Assembly: GCA_001931905.2 (NCBI GenBank)
Contig: MSJI02000876.1
Span: 977 to 51,844 of the forward strand
DNA: 50,868 bases
Direction of reading: 5' to 3'
Source of the DNA: Cladosporium sp. IMV 00045
Taxonomy: Eukaryota; Ascomycota; Dothideomycetes; Cladosporiales; Cladosporiaceae
The notes beneath the pieces were generated by a model. It was not told the origin of the DNA. It saw only the letters and a list, made by a program, of their open reading frames with translations, and did no database searches. A program made the position numbers and the translations under genes. Shown here in pieces: positions 20,801 through 31,259 of this stretch (its first letter is position 1; each line of letters begins with the position of its first letter).

Positions 20801-20834
20801 ACTTTTGGCACTTTTGTAGATATGGCCGACCCTT
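20801..20834 (-). repeat. Right terminal inverted repeat of the outer transposon
   Basis: This is the reverse complement of the left terminus with three mismatches (terminal base, third base and base 15). A subterminal TTTTGGCACTA motif lies at about 20768-20778, mirroring the left end with different spacing (about 35 bp against 25 bp). Confidence 0.9.
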
Positions 20835-20839
20835 CTTTG
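20835..20839 (+). repeat. Target-site duplication CTTTG, right copy
   Basis: Partner of 7519-7523. In the minus-strand gene it reads CAAAG, the last five bases of the displaced exon 1. Confidence 0.8.
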
Positions 20840-20897
20840 CCACTGTCAGATTGCGCTTTGCTTTTGCTCGATTGCCAGTGGACTCGTGGGACGGCAT
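20835..20897 (-). pseudogene. Displaced first exon of the Zn2Cys6 gene at 5723-7536
   Basis: An ATG at 20895-20897 opens 21 codons of a basic peptide (beginning MPSHESTGNRAKAKR and ending LTVAK). They end exactly at the transposon target duplication. Joining this AAG codon to the sequence left of the element gives AAG followed by the GTGCGC donor at 7518, so exon 1 would splice in phase 0 onto VACDACRKSKTK. Such short basic leaders before the first zinc-cluster cysteines are typical. In the present arrangement the frame instead runs into the transposon for 44 more codons and stops near 20700, so this exon is now an orphan. Confidence 0.82.
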
Positions 20898-21253
20898 GGC
20901 GTCGCGGCGAGCCTGGCGTCGCCTTCTAGACTGCGCGGTAGCCGATCAAAAGGGCCCTCTAAAATCTCTTGAAACTTTGAGTCCTCTGGAAGAGCCGGAT
21001 CAGGACGTCACGTAGTGACGAGCGCCGTCGATAAATCCATCCACGGTTTGAGGCTCTTCCCGGACTCCGCTCCGGACTTCCGGACCCCTCACCAGCCAAT
21101 CATCTGCGGAGTTTTCGTCCGTCAGCTGAGTGACGAGTGCCTCCGACAACAAAATGCAGACTCACTGCTGGGTGTCACATCGGTAATGGGACAGCAATGA
21201 ATGCGTCTCATGGCTATGAGGTGAGGTCTTGACTACGCGTGCTGAGCATTACA
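20898..21253. promoter_or_regulatory. Stranded promoter region of the Zn2Cys6 gene, with dyads
   Basis: This lies upstream of the displaced exon on the minus strand. It holds a perfect palindrome CGTCAC-GTA-GTGACG at 21006-21020, resembling bZIP/CRE-type half sites. A 9-bp inverted repeat, GGAAGAGCC at 20988-20996 with GGCTCTTCC at 21052-21060, encloses it. These could be regulator sites of the original promoter. After transposition they are 13.3 kb from the coding body. Confidence 0.4.
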
Positions 21254-21520
21254 CTATTCGGATTGGTTTATATTGGCCTGCTGAGACGCGATCCATGCCA
21301 GCACTCCCTGTGCCAATGCAAAACCGACATTGTTGACTATCGCCCATCCAAATCGCCGGTACCAAGTCTGCAAATCAACGATGAATTGCTCATACAATCC
21401 CTCAGATGGCAAATCCAGTCTAAATATGAAAGAAATGCCGATTGAGGAAAGACCTAGAGCCTGTAGCACCAGGAGAAAAATAATGAGAGCTGTGGCTGAA
21501 CCTCGTGACCTGATCTAGAA
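21254..21520 (-). CDS. Possible terminal exon of a small membrane protein
   Basis: A minus-strand frame runs from a TCTAG acceptor-like site at about 21520 to a stop at 21254. It encodes about 88 residues with two hydrophobic segments (ALIIFLLVLQALGLSSIG and AIVNNVGFALAQGVLAWIA). There is no ATG in frame, and I found no convincing upstream exon. It may be the last exon of a small gene, a remnant, or chance. Confidence 0.22.
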
Positions 21521-21735
21521 AGCTTCAGCAGGGAAAGTCAGCAACGTCTAGAAGCTGCACCAAGGGACCAAGCAAAAAAAGGAAAATGCCTACAAAGATT
21601 GAAGAGTAACCAACATATGTATGAAGTTGCGACCGCCCCGGCGCTGAATCTTGCCGAGCCTGAGTCAAATAAGTATCCGAACCTCGGCAGTCATCGCCAC
21701 ATCACTTGACTCACTACTCAAACAGAGAGGTAGTC

Positions 21736-22425
21736 ATGCTCACACACGAAGAGTTCTTAGAGCATATCAGAACGCGTGTCCAGAGACTCAAGAATCCCTC
21801 TCAACGCACGCCGGACCGGGAGACAGACTTCAACACTGCGGACAACATTGAGAGGCAGCTCCAAGAGGATGGCCATCAGCTATGGGGCTGGGTCATCTAT
21901 CGTTGCACATACAAGAGCGACGAGGAATGGGCGAGGTTCATGAATCGCCTTCAATACTACATTGAGGATACGCTAAAATACGATAACGCCCTCGACATGC
22001 AATCGAGCTTGGATTATCACGTCTTCGAAAATCCCGAGCTTTTCGACGGCATGCATTCCTCCGATGTCCGCGAACACTTTGCACATTGGGTAGTGGATGC
22101 GCCAGAGCGAGAGCAGGGCGAAGGCAAACGACTTGCGCGCTCAAAGCGATACAACTGTTGCCTTCACGTTGACGAGGAAGCTCTTCAATCTGTAATCAAT
22201 GGTCCGCCTCCTGTGGATAATTTGGGCAATGGGTTTGCCAATCTGGTATGCCTGCGCATACTGGGAGGAGTAAGACCAGAACATACATCAGTCCGCGATT
22301 AGAGAGATGATTACTGGACACGTATCACATACCAGGATCTGATGGCAACTTGGTACAGCCGTTTACGGCCACAGGGATCCTGGCGCAACACGTATTGCAT
22401 ACCGCCCGAGGTTGCGAGACCCTGA
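21736..22425 (+). CDS. Conserved fungal hypothetical protein
   Basis: Exons 21736-22245 and 22303-22425 are joined across a 57-nt GTATGC...TAG intron and give 210 residues. The ATG at 21736 is chosen because the frame upstream has no ATG. The protein has patterns I associate with a lineage-expanded fungal family of unknown role: a WGWVIYRCTYKSDEEWARFM segment, a FENPELFDG segment, a VDEEALQSV strand, and a C-terminal YWTRITYQDLMATWYSRLR. There is no signal peptide or membrane segment. The second exon is supported by phase and by the shape of the C-terminus. Function unknown. Confidence 0.72.
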
Positions 22426-23273
22426 TGACCTCGTGGTGTTTCAAGGTCGTTGTTATGGACTTTTGCTGTGTCTAAATGCGATCTATTTGTTGGTCCTATA
22501 ATCAAAAGGAGCTCGTTTGGCGATGACTCAGTAGTTTCAGTCCCTCCGATCACTGCAAGTGCTCGCGTTGGACACGTATGTTCGCAACCTACCTTCGTAT
22601 CTTCGTACCGTGCATGTTTGCACTAGAATATGAAAGAGTAATTCCATCGAACGATTGAGTATATAATCAAATGCTCAGTGAGTAGGTAACAATGATAGCG
22701 TTGTGCACTTCCAGCCGTAGAAGACTCTCAAAAAGGATATATCAATTTAAGCCACCCTTGTTCAAGGGAAGAACATGGAAAAAGCAAAAGAATCAGGACG
22801 ATGCTGGTGAGCCAGCACCGGAAGACTTGATGGTAGTAAGAGATGTCATTTCTGAGCTCTCCCCAACAGGGAATCGAACCCTGGTCTCCCGCGGCTTGTC
22901 GTGGTTAGTGACAAGCGGAAATCATAGCCACTAGACCATTGAGGATGTGATGTACTGCTATACACCAATGGTTTGAATGGCAGGCGAGCTGCTTTCTTAC
23001 TCGTATACGCTTGAGTTTAATCAAAATCCACTAGATGGGTCGAAGGAATAAGAACCTGCTATGTTGCACTGACTGATGAGTATCGAGCGCGAAAGCCGTT
23101 AAATGGAAGTCTGCACACATTGTCTGCCAGATCATCGAAGTACTGCATTGAGCGACAGATCTCGTCTGAAGCCCATACATACAACAACGATTGAGTGTGC
23201 CAGCTTATCGTTACATGATATGAAATCGCCTCACTATTATCCTGGACCAGATGCCAATCATACATTCGAACTG
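22426..23273. other. Intergenic around tRNA-Asp
   Basis: Apart from the tRNA gene, nothing supportable is seen. Short open frames near 22311-22553, 22692-22934 and 23059-23265 have no motifs. Confidence 0.55.
22859..22945 (-). tRNA. tRNA-Asp (GTC) with a 15-nt intron
   Basis: On the minus strand it starts TCCTCAATGGTCTAGTGG and ends with a GGTTCGATTCC T-arm and an acceptor stem TCCTCAA/TTGGGGA with discriminator G. The anticodon stem TCCGC/GCGGG closes the loop TTGTCA...C with anticodon GTC. A 15-nt insertion after position 37 contains GACAA, which pairs with the anticodon region as in eukaryotic nuclear tRNA introns. Mature length is 72 nt. Confidence 0.92.
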
Positions 23274-25328
23274 CTATGACGACCCACTACTACGAGACTC
23301 TTCTTGGTTTCGAGAAATGCTCACAGGAATCTCAGTAGAATAGCCCACATCCCCATCAAGCCCTTCAAGCTGCCGGAGAAGCTTGTTCGTCCACTTGGCA
23401 AACCAAGCACCATCGACTTTGTCCACAGCCGTTTTCTTCATTCCCTTGTGCAGAGACTGCTTCAGATGATCGATCGGGTGTTTCGTGACAACGCCAAGGT
23501 GCACGTGCGATAGTTTCTCGCGGAGGCGGTGGGCATGCGATTCGTTCTCGTGACTTTGATCGTGATTATCATTCTCAGTTGTTTCGTCGTCGATGCCTGG
23601 AAAAGCTGGCTTGTTATTACCGATACGCCCGGCTTCTTCTTCGATGTCCAGCATCTGGCTTGTTTTGGAGAGCGTAGCGGCGAAGTTCAGGAAGGATTCC
23701 GAAAGGTGCGCTGGGAGCGATGCACGGATGGCCATGAAAACCGGTGCCGTGTCGTTCTCGTCTGGCTCAGGAAGCGGAGCAATCGAAGCGTGAGAAGGGA
23801 GTAGACATGTTGGTATGACGAATGATGCGTCCGCACCGCTCAGCTCGCCGATTCGTCCGCCGTTGGCAATGTTTGCACCAAGTCGTGATAGCGCAACACC
23901 GTTTGAGCGCAAGTCTGCGGTGATTTTGTTAGATGTGAGGACAGGTACTGTGCTTTGTCCGGTCAGATTCATGAAGTCGAGGTAGACGTCTGCATCTGAG
24001 AGCCAAGAAGACACTTCATGCTTCAGCTGTCGGATACGGGAGTCCTCGACGGCGTGTTTCCTGAAGAGGCTCTCCAGAATCTCGTCACCAAGATACCGTC
24101 CGTCAGCCGAGAAGCACAACGCTGGGCACGTGACTGAATGCGATTGGCTTAGCAGCCAGAGGAAGAGTCGTAGGATTATCGGAGCGCGATCAAGAAGGCG
24201 GGACAAAGGGGACAAAAGCTCCATTAACCTCGATAGGGATATCTGGTTCTCGGAAGAAGATCTCGGAGGCTTGGAGTTTCGAAAGTTGGAGCAAACAACA
24301 GGCCGGTGCGTTGATTCGTCCTTATGCTCTGAAGCTTTGGTTGTCGCCCGTGAACGGCATTGGTGAAGATGGTTTGTTCTGCGAAGTTCGGATAGAACAT
24401 GGTTGTAGCGTTCCTCAGCCTCCTCGTCGCCACGGGAGAGCACCTTTTCGATGCGATTCCGACGGAGGTTGTCATCCGGAGGCGATTTTGTATCGGGTTC
24501 GATATGTTCTTGGCTGTCGCCCGATCTTGACATGATCTTGTCCATGATCACATCTCTCCTCCTCTCTTCATTGGTATTGCTGAGAATCTTCGTTTTCAGA
24601 CTTTCGCTTCTACTCCGCGATGAAGCATGCTCGTCAACATGCGAATCGTTTCGCAGACTTTCGCTCTTTGTTTCACCGTCAAACCAGTGCACACCGTAGA
24701 TCTCGTCTATTGTGATTGCGCGAAACAGATCGAACGTGATACCGTCCGAATGGATGGAAAAGTCATGACCAGAGCCTAAGTCAAGATCTGATTCATAGTG
24801 TCAGCAGAGAGCAGTTGTGTATAGACACGAAGATATAGGCCACATACCAATCTCAATGCCATGCAGTTCCAGTCTTAGATCGAGAATAGATAGGGTAATG
24901 CCGCGAAGTGTCATCAAGCCATTGATACCAGAGTCAAAAACCAGAGAAGGCAGCCCGAAGAAGGCGACTCGGTCTCGATAGAAGTGCACGAACTTCAATA
25001 ACGAACGAAGCCTTCCTCTCGTGAAGCTTGACACGGCGGCATATTGCACCAGGCAGGTGGCTAAGACCAACGGCCAGCAGAATAGAGCGAAGACGGCGCG
25101 GAACAACCAAGAAGTCGAAGCAATCGCGTAGGCAACGTTCAAGTATAACAGGAGCGAATAGCGAGAGAAAGACCAATGCCGCGGTGGCCCATAGAGAAAT
25201 AGCATACTTTCAGTCCCGCATCCCGAGTAAAACCACCCTCGCAGCCAGGAGAAGACAAGGGAGAGCGCAAATGCTATCCAGGTATCTGGAGCGCACTCAA
25301 GGCCGAGCATGTGAGCGGCTGATGCCAT
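23274..25328 (-). CDS. Uncharacterised membrane-anchored fungal protein
   Basis: Exons 24848-25328 and 23274-24787 are joined across a 60-nt GTATGT...CAG intron (branch-like CTGAC) and give 664 residues. The N-terminal 110 residues hold two or three membrane segments (WIAFALSLVFSWLRGWFY; YSLLLYLNVAYAIASTSWLF; WPLVLATCLVQYAAV). A beta-rich stretch spans the intron: MTLRGITLSILDLRLELHG, then DFSIHSDGITFDLFRAITID. A charged, Ser/Arg-rich low-complexity region (about residues 200-310) follows, then a mixed alpha/beta C-terminal half ending in a Ser-rich tail. I do not recognise a named family. The membrane anchor plus amphipathic strands recalls lipid-transfer groove proteins such as Mdm31, but that is only an inference. 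Confidence 0.75.
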
Positions 25329-25958
25329 TGGATGGTCGGATGGGACTGGTTGGTAGACATGTTAGGTTGGCGACTTTAGTTCGATGCGTGCGAGGTGCAG
25401 GCCATATTATTTTTCAGGCGTGGAGCACTCAATTTGGATTATAGGAAAGTGTCAGTAATGTTCCATGTAGTCTCCGCCGCTCTCCATTCTTATTTCTTGC
25501 ATCCCCGGTGATCGGGCGTGTCACCAGATGTTTGGGTGGCGGGCGGCACGGCGGAAACTTGGAAGTGGGCGTGCACTCGTCACTTGTGGGTAATGTTTGT
25601 CTGTGGGGAACGATTGATGACGATACATGGCATTTTGATATTGCGACTCTTGTCAAGTCTGTGGCTGTACATGGCATTGGTCATGTGTGATGATTGTAGT
25701 GTCTCGTTGGCCGTAATCACCTGGCTACTATGAGGTAAAACTCCTACGAAGGTGTTGATCTACCGTGGCTCATGATATGTCACAAAAACAGCTCGTAGAA
25801 TACAAGAGAGGCAAACTTAAAATGTCCTCCCATAACGATTTGTGTCAGAAGCGAAAGACGACCATTTCCAAATGTATGTCATAGCGAATAAGTCTTTCGA
25901 GGGATATCCAAGAACACCCCCCTCTTATCTACTCATCAAACCAAGCGTCGGGCGACCC
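25329..25958. other. Intergenic
   Basis: About 630 bases between the 5' end of the membrane-protein gene and the 3' end of the aspartic protease gene. No gene, repeat or RNA is recognised. Confidence 0.6.
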
Positions 25959-27855
25959 TCACATGAAAAGCATCCCTCCAAACACCATCAATAAACCAAA
26001 CAACGATATTGAACCCAGACCGCCAAGATCCAAGGCAGGCAATTCCATTACATTTGCAGCAGCGCTCGAAGACGCCGCAGACCCGCCAGAACCTCCTCCG
26101 CTTTCTCCAGTCTCCAACGGCCTCGCATTAGCCGGGATGGCATCAGTTCCTGTTGCAATTCCAATCGTGCTCTCAATCTTACTCGCTGTGAAAGTCTCTC
26201 CGCCACTAACGGCTGCTGCGATGCTGTACGTGTTCGAAGAGATTGCAGAAGCTTCAGCGGCATTTGCTACGCCGCTCGGACCCGCTGCCACCGTGACTAT
26301 GTCAGGCTCCGAGCTGGAATTGAGCGCCGCTTGCGCGAGCGAGACCTGTCCATTGTCGAGGTCGAAGACAGCGTAGACTGATCTCAATACGGCGTCCCCG
26401 AGGGTGAGGAATCTGCTTGGTGAAGGGGCGCCAGGGACGAGCATGAAAGTGCAGGCTTGGATTGTGCCCGCGCGGTCGAGAAATCGTGGTTCATTCGTGA
26501 GGGGATCATAAAGAGGGACGATGAATTGCCGTGCTGGCACGTTGATGTCAATCTTTCCTCCGAACGTGACGGTGATGCTGCTGTTCATATCACGATGCGC
26601 GCAGTCGCAGACGCCATTATCGTCGACGAAGGGGAAAAGCGGGAGGATGCCTCGGGTGTAGTAGTCTTGCGGGATAGACCAAGCAGAAGAGCCAGTGTCA
26701 AGGAGCACTGGTAGAGCGATGTCGTCGTTGCCATATGCGTCAACCGAGTCGGTGCCACCGGAGAAGATTTCTGTTTGTTGACTGTCCACTGTCGCGGTAA
26801 GAGCTGTGACAGTGGTCACAAATGCGATGACAGAATCGGAGATCACAGAAGGGAGGAGGTTGAGGGTTACCAGTGGTCCTGTGTATTTGGACTTGTCGAG
26901 GCCACCAAACAGGACGGAGCCGGATGTTTCGCCTGATATTCACGTCAATCTTCTTGATGCTACTAACAAAATCTGGCATTGTTTCTTGTGCATACCGATA
27001 TCATTGAGATAAATGGAATAGAGTCTACTGTTGATCTCTCCGGACGAAGCCAGAACTTCTGGAATATTGGGATACTGGCGGCTCGAGGCCTCGTTCTGGC
27101 TGTATCCCAAACCCAAAAGGCCTACTGCGAAACCTGTTGTACTTTCCACCTCATCTGCGACACCGAACTGTACGCCATCAATTCTCACATCGCCAATACC
27201 AACAGTATCTTCGGCGAATGGACCAATGGCTGTGCTGCCATCGCCAAACGTCGTGTTGAAAGCAGGCGACTCGGCGACGATATCGTAAGTAGAAGAGGCT
27301 GAATGGTCGAAAGTGCCACCACGACAGCTATGGAGCCCGGTTTGCTGACATGTCCTTGCAGTAGATGAGTCGAAGTATAGATCACTGCTGCCAGTATCAA
27401 GGATGACGACTTGTTCCTGCGGCGGGTTGCCCACGGTTACTATGAATTACTATTAGATGGACTGAATCGAGCTTTGCGACTGCTTCGGCAACCAATGCAC
27501 AATCTTGCTAATCTATGCCTGCACGAGGCAGGCTTCGCTCATCATGAATGGAGGTGTATTGAAAGTCCCGATCACGCCTATTGCGCTGCCGTGTCTACAA
27601 GCTGTTCTTATTCCGACCAGAGGCAATCCAAAGACACTCACCATTGGCATAGTAAGCTCCGCCAGTGCTCCACGTCAAGACATCATAGGTATTCGTCTCC
27701 ACAGTTCCCCCATTTTCATCTGTATTCTGCCGTCTCTTGAGTCTTGCTGGATTGACATCGGCATGCCTGTGCTTGACAATTGCGATTTCGGGAAGGCCGT
27801 ATGTGACGCCGCACACAAGTAGGAAGTGTGTACAGAAGGTAGGAAACGCTCTCAT
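25959..27855 (-). CDS. Secreted aspartic protease (pepsin family A1), probably GPI-anchored
   Basis: Exons 27642-27855, 26996-27439 and 25959-26932 give 543 residues. The first intron is long for this genome (202 nt); the second is 63 nt. A signal peptide (MRAFPTFCTHFLLVCGVTYG) and a short propeptide with a KRR processing site come first. Both catalytic motifs are present: VILDTGSSDLYF near residue 84 and VLLDTGSSAWSIP near residue 296. The flap region and GFAVGLLGLGY follow the first. The C-terminus is Ser/Gly/Ala-rich and ends in a hydrophobic tail (SISLFGLLMVFGGMLF), as in yapsin-like or opsB/CtsD-type GPI proteases. It would act at the plasma membrane or cell wall. The start at 27855 is chosen because it opens directly with the signal peptide. 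Confidence 0.9.
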
Positions 27856-29065
27856 GTTTCCAGTGCGGGCCTGCAGATGACCAGTCTCGATTGAGCTGCT
27901 GTGCAAGAGCTGTAGGTAGCTTGACGGTCTCCAACCAGAGCGAGAGGAATGCGGCTATAGGTATCCCAAATGCGGCCCAGCTAGAGCGAAGGAGAAAGTG
28001 AAGGGTGATACTTGGACCTCAAACACAGGCAGCTGACAGGTATACAGCCCGCACGATGTACGCAGTGCGCGCCGGCCTGAAAAGCATGTTTACGGCGAGG
28101 CCTCGTCAGCGCCTGCGGCGTGTGCAGTGGAACAAGGTTGCGGTGGAAGAAGCCTCCCATGGCCTCGAAGCGCGAGCAAGCAGGATGTCGAAGGGATTGG
28201 GCCGGCAGCCACCTTGCCGGCTTCCCATCAAGCTTGACTTGGCGTGACAATCCACTGGTTGCCGCTTCCATCCAGCCAGTCGAGCCACTCGATCTCAGCC
28301 CAGCGGTGCCAGAAAATGAGATGTTGAAAGTTTAATAAAGTATCACCAGATCCGCATTGGTCGATAAGCTAGCCGGCTGGCAAACCAAGGATTCGCCAGG
28401 TGCTCGCCACGCAGTGAGATGCGGGCATTGGTGGCGTTCACGTTCACTCATGGAAGGTACGTACGGCGTGAGGTACCAGTAGCTCAGCCTCCACATGTTG
28501 CGAACAAGTAACATTGCCCAAAATACCTGTGCCCAAAATACCTGACACATGAAGGCGTAAAATTCAGTTGTTTTGTGCCAGATGGACATTCCACGCTGGT
28601 ACGAAGCAGGCTTCAGCGTTGGACCGCGCCCAACGGACATCTTAAGAGCAAGGCGAAGTTCAGACTGCGACCATGTAAAAGGCAGTGCTGCATTCGGTCC
28701 GTGAGAGACGCTTACAACGACTGAATTATGCTGGAGGCATGTATGTACGTGTCATAAAGATGCTTGATAGGTGTGCCGAAGTTCAGGTGTCGTTACTTCG
28801 CACATTGAAACGTGCAATCTCCAAGGTCACACAGGTGCTACAAAGCTATACTCAGCTGCTTATCAGCGTTCTCATCATTCCTTTCAGACTTGGTGGGTCG
28901 TGAAGATAAATCCAGTAGCCCGGAAATCTCAGGAACTTGTCATTTCCCAGAATAGCCTGATGGCTACACCTTGAGTAGTTTGACTGAGTATCCCAGTGAC
29001 GCGAGAACACCAGCTCCTCACAAAGCGTGAACGGTTCTCGTTTATGTTGTCATCTGTTATTTATT
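27856..29065. other. Intergenic, 1.2 kb
   Basis: No supportable gene. Minus-strand frames near 27981-28288 and 28332-28640 and a plus-strand frame at 28685-28903 show no motif and no splice partners. A short direct repeat, GCCCAAAATACCTG, occurs twice at about 28516-28543. Confidence 0.55.
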
Positions 29066-30679
29066 CTACACAGCCTCAATCTTTGCACCTTGTACCCAAG
29101 CTCCATCGCCCTTCTTGCTAGCTTCGCGCAGATGGTAGAGGGCATCGATGAATGCCGGCACAAAAGTACCAGGTCCTTGAGCCTTCTCCGCAGCCTTCTC
29201 GGCCGCAATCTCGTACAGCAGAATACCAGCCAGCGCTCCGAGCAATTTGTCCTCCCTCTCCACTGCAAGCACACTCGCAATCGTGGTGCCGAGCGTGCAT
29301 CCGCTGCCGGTGATCTCGCCAAGGTAGTCGTGACCATTGGAGATGAGGAAGGTCCGCTCGCCGTCAGAAATGACATCCGTGCTGCCCGTCATGAGCACAA
29401 CATTACGTTCGCGCGCGGCGATGTTCTTGACGACCTTGATGCGCTCAGCAGCAGACAGCTGCGAAGCTCCAGAGTCGACGCCGTGTTGCTTGACGCCCGC
29501 AGCACCTGAGACGGTCCGGATTTCGCCCTCGTTGCCTTTGATCAGGTCGAAGTATCCACCGACCATGAGTGCCTTGACGCCCTCGCGGCGCTGTTCAGTG
29601 GCACCAGCGCCGACGGGGTCGAGGACCACAGGTCCACCCACAGCGTTGTAGGCGGCGAGCGCTTTGAGGTGGTTAGAGCGAATCTCGGGCGTGGTGGTGC
29701 CCATGTTGATCACGAGGCTGCCTCCCAGTGCCGCGAGGTCGCCTGCTTCAAGTCCGTTGTTTGACATGATAGGCGAGGCGCCAACAGCGAGAGCGACATT
29801 CGCAGCGAAGTTTTGCACAACGAGGTTGGTCATGTTGTGGCAGAGTGGTTTCTTCGCGGCAGTGCGGGCGATAAGCTCTGGCACAGCGGCAACGATGGCA
29901 TCGCGGGTGAGAGACTGCTTCTTGCTAGAAGTCGCGAAGGGTGGCGGCGTAGAAATGAGGTTGCGGAGATTGGCAGAGGCAGCTTTTGCGTCGTTGGAGC
30001 CCATGATGGCGCTTACGATAGCAACACCGTCGAGTTGCTTTTCCGAAGTGGCCGTTTGGTAAAGAATGCGCTGCGAGTTTGCTGCGTTCATGCCACCGAT
30101 GCAAACAGTCTTCACGTGACCGAGGCCGTTCTCTACCAGCGTAGTGAGGATGCGCTGTACACCTCGGGTGCCAATGACGGATTTGATGTTGTCTTTTGTT
30201 TGCGTGGCGTTGACGGTGCCGATGCCAATGTAGTCTGCACCATCTTTGGCAGCCTGAATGGCTTCTTCCTCTGTATTGGTAGACACGCCGATGATTGCAT
30301 CCGGTCCAAGAATCTCCCGAGCGCCTTTCAGATCCATGTCATCCTGGCCGACATGTACGCCTTCAACGCCTGCTCGGAGAGTGACGTCGACTCTGTCATT
30401 GATGAGAAGTGGCACACCGGCGGGCTTGGTGACCTTGTGCAGCTCCTTAGCATTGTGAATAAGCTGTCCAGTATCACTCTTCTTGTCGCGGTATTGCACG
30501 ATTGTGGCGCCTGTACAACGTTAGCAGGTTGATATTTGGGCATTGAGATATATGCTGGCGATGACTCTACCTCCTTCCACAGCAGCTTTGACGACAGCTA
30601 CGAGGTCTTTGTCACCCAGGATAGCCTGGGTCGAGTCCGTCACCAGGTATAGTGAGTAGTCCACAGGTGGCGGCGCCAT
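29066..30679 (-). CDS. THI6: Bifunctional thiamine-phosphate synthase / hydroxyethylthiazole kinase
   Basis: Exons 30571-30679 and 29066-30510 (60-nt intron) give 517 residues. The N-terminal half is thiamine-phosphate synthase, which joins HMP-PP to thiazole phosphate: SLYLVTDS, VQYRDKK, LLINDRVDVTL, GVHVGQDDM, GADYIGIGTV and the phosphate-binding GGMNAAN. The C-terminal half (from about residue 245) is hydroxyethylthiazole kinase: CHNMTNLVVQNFAANVALA, GGPVVLDPVGAGA, LIKGNEGEI and GEITGSGCTLGT with the catalytic Cys. This fusion and order match yeast THI6. The short first exon is required because the TPS fold starts with the beta-strand it encodes. No TPP riboswitch consensus was seen in the leader. 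Confidence 0.97.
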
Positions 30680-31020
30680 TTTGGGCGAGTGTCTGATTCG
30701 ATGGTTGTATTTGGTATTCCTTCAAACTAGCATTGCACTCACGTTGGGACTTTAGAATTCTGGGCCCTTCGCGATGACATGATCCACTAATGATAACTTC
30801 AATGTTCTTTGACACTTCCATTTGCGTCACGAAACGTGGGATCACAGTATCACATTTTGAGTAAGCGTTGTGAGCTCTGTATTTATGATAGGAAATGAAA
30901 AATATCTATGGCAGACATAACCACTCATAAGGGCAATCTCGATAGGTCGGAACGACATCTCGAATGTTTTATGGATCATCTATTATTTGACCTGTCGCTT
31001 ACTCATCAACGCAAGTACTA

Positions 31021-31114
31021 GCATTGGTGGTTTAGTGGTAAAATTAGCCGTTGCCATTAGAAGTGAAGATCTTCAAATGTCGGCTAGCCCCGGGTTCGAT
31101 TCCCGGCCGATGCA
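31021..31114 (+). tRNA. tRNA-Gly (GCC) with a 23-nt intron
   Basis: It begins GCATTGGTGGTTTAGTGG and ends with T-arm GGGTTCGATTCCC and acceptor stem GCATTGG/CCGATGC plus discriminator A. Anticodon stem AGCCG/CGGCT closes loop TTGCCA...T with anticodon GCC. The 23-nt intron is 31057-31079, after position 37. Mature length is 71 nt. Confidence 0.94.
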
Positions 31115-31259
31115 TTTTTGCTCCCAACAGCGAACCATTTGCTTCTATTCATTATGCTCCAGTAGTGTCTAATGACCCGAACATTTCATTTTGGTAGCCA
31201 AGGCCCGGTGATAGGGCAACAGCTAGGAGGTGGCCGGCCAATGAGGTCTACCTTGGCCA

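Larger units (their letters stand above)
7524..20834. mobile_element. TIR DNA transposon of unassigned superfamily, heavily RIP-mutated, with a nested LTR element
   Basis: The ends are near-perfect 34-bp inverted repeats (31 of 34 match), and the element is flanked by the 5-bp direct repeat CTTTG. Total length is 13,311 bp. Removing the nested LTR element and one copy of its target duplication leaves about 6.4 kb. Inside the ends, the outer 150 bp keep normal composition, while the rest is almost free of CA and TG dinucleotides and shows no intact ORF. Frames with relatively few stops can be followed on both strands (15859-16491 plus; about 17190-19500 minus; about 19700-20690 plus). I recognise none of the proteins. 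A 5-bp duplication and this length do not settle a superfamily. The insertion-site logic (see the displaced exon) strongly supports the stated boundaries. Confidence 0.82.

Noticed and set aside
20735..20929. Plus-strand frame containing MADPSLPLSD at the right terminus
   Set aside because: The ATG belongs to the terminal repeat and the frame is antisense to the displaced exon of the Zn2Cys6 gene. No independent support.
30680..30900. TPP riboswitch upstream of THI6
   Set aside because: No CTGAGA plus ACCTGAACCAGATAA-type core is present in the leader.
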